DNA from: CAVPDE01 sp964580575
GTDB taxonomy: Bacteria; Desulfobacterota; DSM-4660; Desulfatiglandales; HGW-15
Length of the DNA stretch: 13,708 nucleotides
NCBI GenBank assembly: GCA_964580575.1
Contig: CAZOLJ010000105.1
Coordinates: forward strand, 1-13,708
Reading direction: 5' to 3'
Shown: positions 12,934 through 13,708 of the stretch, one piece after another
How positions within the stretch are numbered: position 1 is the stretch's first letter
Layout: each line of letters opens with the position of its first letter
Notes under the pieces: model-generated
Seen by the model: only the letters and a program-made list of their open reading frames with translations
Database searches by the model: none
What the model was told of the DNA's origin: nothing
Program-made: the position numbers and the translations under genes

Positions 12934-12946
12934 ATTTTAGGCACTT
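12934..12946. repeat. Second copy of 13-mer ATTTTAGGCACTT
   Basis: Identical to 5927-5939. It lies just past the stop of the leftward dehydrogenase gene and before the leftward molybdopterin gene. On the minus strand it reads AAGTGCCTAAAAT. Confidence 0.45.
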
Positions 12947-12949
12947 CTT

Positions 12950-13708
12950 TCAGATTCTGAGTCCTCCATCGATATCTATCACCCGTCCGTTCATGTATTC
13001 ATTCTCGATAACAAAACGGACGGCGTGAGTGACCTCATCGATGGTGCCCATTCTACCCTGTGGAATGGTCGGGACAATCCGATTCCTCACCTCTAGGGGA
13101 ATCTTTCTGGTCAACGGGGTGTCCAGATAACCTGGCGCTAGAGCCACAGAGCGAATGCCGTACCTGGACAGTTCTTTGGCCCAGACCACGGTGAGGGCGA
13201 CAAGAGCCGCTTTGGTAGCCGAATAATTGGACTGAACAAAGCTCCCGTGCCTGGATATGGAAGAGAGGTTGATGATCACCCCGCCGCCTCCCTGCCGAAC
13301 CATGTGATAGGCCCCTTCCCTTGCGCAGAGAAACGAACCGGTGAGATTGACGCTTAACCCCCTTTGCCATCTTGGAAGAGGGAATTTCTCGATCCGGTCG
13401 TCTCTCTTCTTCACGAGAAGTCCATCTTCTGCAATGCCGGCATTGTTGATCACCACATCCACTCTTCCGAAACGGTCTACGGCGCTTTGAAAGAGACGCT
13501 CAACATCGCGTTCCTCAGTGACGTCCCCCTGGAAGGTTTCAATGGCCCAGCCTTTCTCCTGACCTTCCTTCGCTAGACTCACCAACCCGTCCTGGTCCAG
13601 GTCAGAGGCGAGCACTCTTGCGCCCCGCGAAGCCAAGTCCATGGCAAAAGCTTTTCCAAGCGCCCCCGCTCCCCCGGTAATGACGATGTGAGCCCCTTGA
13701 ATGTTCAT
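12950..13708 (-). CDS. Short-chain dehydrogenase/reductase (classical, NAD-type)
   Basis: The 252-aa protein is complete, with its ATG being the last three bases of the window. It has the Rossmann glycine motif TGGAGALGK (11-19), Asp36 in VLASDLD (an acidic residue that favours NAD over NADP), the cofactor site GDV (61-63), and NNAG (88-91). The catalytic set is Asn121, Ser149, Tyr162 and Lys166 in YSATK. APGYLDTPLT (191-200) and the C-terminal GRVIDIDGGL are standard for FabG-like enzymes. Compared with FabG, GLLVKKRDDRIEKFPLPRWQ (96-115) is a short insert before the dimer helix. The substrate could be a 3-hydroxyacyl-CoA or other alcohol. It leads the molybdopterin gene by 71 bases on the same strand, so they may share a transcript. 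Confidence 0.92.
   Translation of the reverse strand: MNIQGAHIVITGGAGALGKAFAMDLASRGARVLASDLDQDGLVSLAKEGQEKGWAIETFQGDVTEERDVERLFQSAVDRFGRVDVVINNAGIAEDGLLVKKRDDRIEKFPLPRWQRGLSVNLTGSFLCAREGAYHMVRQGGGGVIINLSSISRHGSFVQSNYSATKAALVALTVVWAKELSRYGIRSVALAPGYLDTPLTRKIPLEVRNRIVPTIPQGRMGTIDEVTHAVRFVIENEYMNGRVIDIDGGLRI

Overview
The window reads as a 13.7 kb piece of chromosome from an anaerobic, probably Desulfobacterota-type (former Deltaproteobacteria; Syntrophobacterales-like) bacterium. This rests on inference from gene content: a two-gene SufC/SufB-type iron-sulfur module, a standalone molybdopterin oxidoreductase with a ferredoxin-like Cys motif, a radical SAM protein, many oxygen-sensitive themes, and intergenic DNA packed with short palindromic repeats. 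A run of exactly 100 N (10074-10173) shows that it is a scaffold from a draft or metagenome assembly.

Layout. 1-279 (minus) is the N-terminal part of a class III nucleotide cyclase domain, cut by the window edge; its ribosome binding site lies in a hairpin that a possible 28-codon leader ORF would open. 449-670 (minus) is a broken CopG/BrnA-like antitoxin with an in-frame stop. 764-3656 (minus) carries speD (AdoMet decarboxylase), mtnA (methylthioribose-1-phosphate isomerase) and a branched-chain aminotransferase. Together these make biochemical sense as polyamine synthesis plus salvage of the methylthioadenosine by-product, with the aminotransferase as a possible last step. A clear sigma70-type promoter and a perfect 9-bp hairpin precede speD. 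3847-5816 (minus) is an overlapping sufC-sufB pair without sufD, sufS or sufU beside it, as in the minimal SUF-like systems of anaerobes. 5974-6699 (minus) is a metallo-beta-lactamase-fold hydrolase.

7050-7472 (plus) is a small four-cysteine protein of the TIGR04076-like type. It is convergent with 7539-8837 (minus), an exported DUF1598-like protein. Between the start of the latter and a type II toxin-antitoxin pair (Phd/YefM-like antitoxin plus ParE-like toxin, 9191-9756, plus) lies the most structured non-coding DNA of the window. It holds a 168-bp element with 12-bp perfect terminal inverted repeats, flanked by a 19-bp direct repeat (18/19 identical). Next to it are divergent promoters and an 18-bp perfect palindrome that is a likely antitoxin operator.

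10059-10764 (plus) is a radical SAM protein whose iron-sulfur motif falls in the N gap. 10824-12872 (minus) is a DMSO-reductase-superfamily molybdopterin enzyme, and 12950-13708 (minus) is a complete NAD-type short-chain dehydrogenase starting at the window edge.

I found no clear undescribed multi-gene system. The best candidates for a second look are the inverted-repeat element in the leader of the DUF1598-like gene, the leader ORF/hairpin at the cyclase, and the palindromic repeat families that fill nearly every gap.
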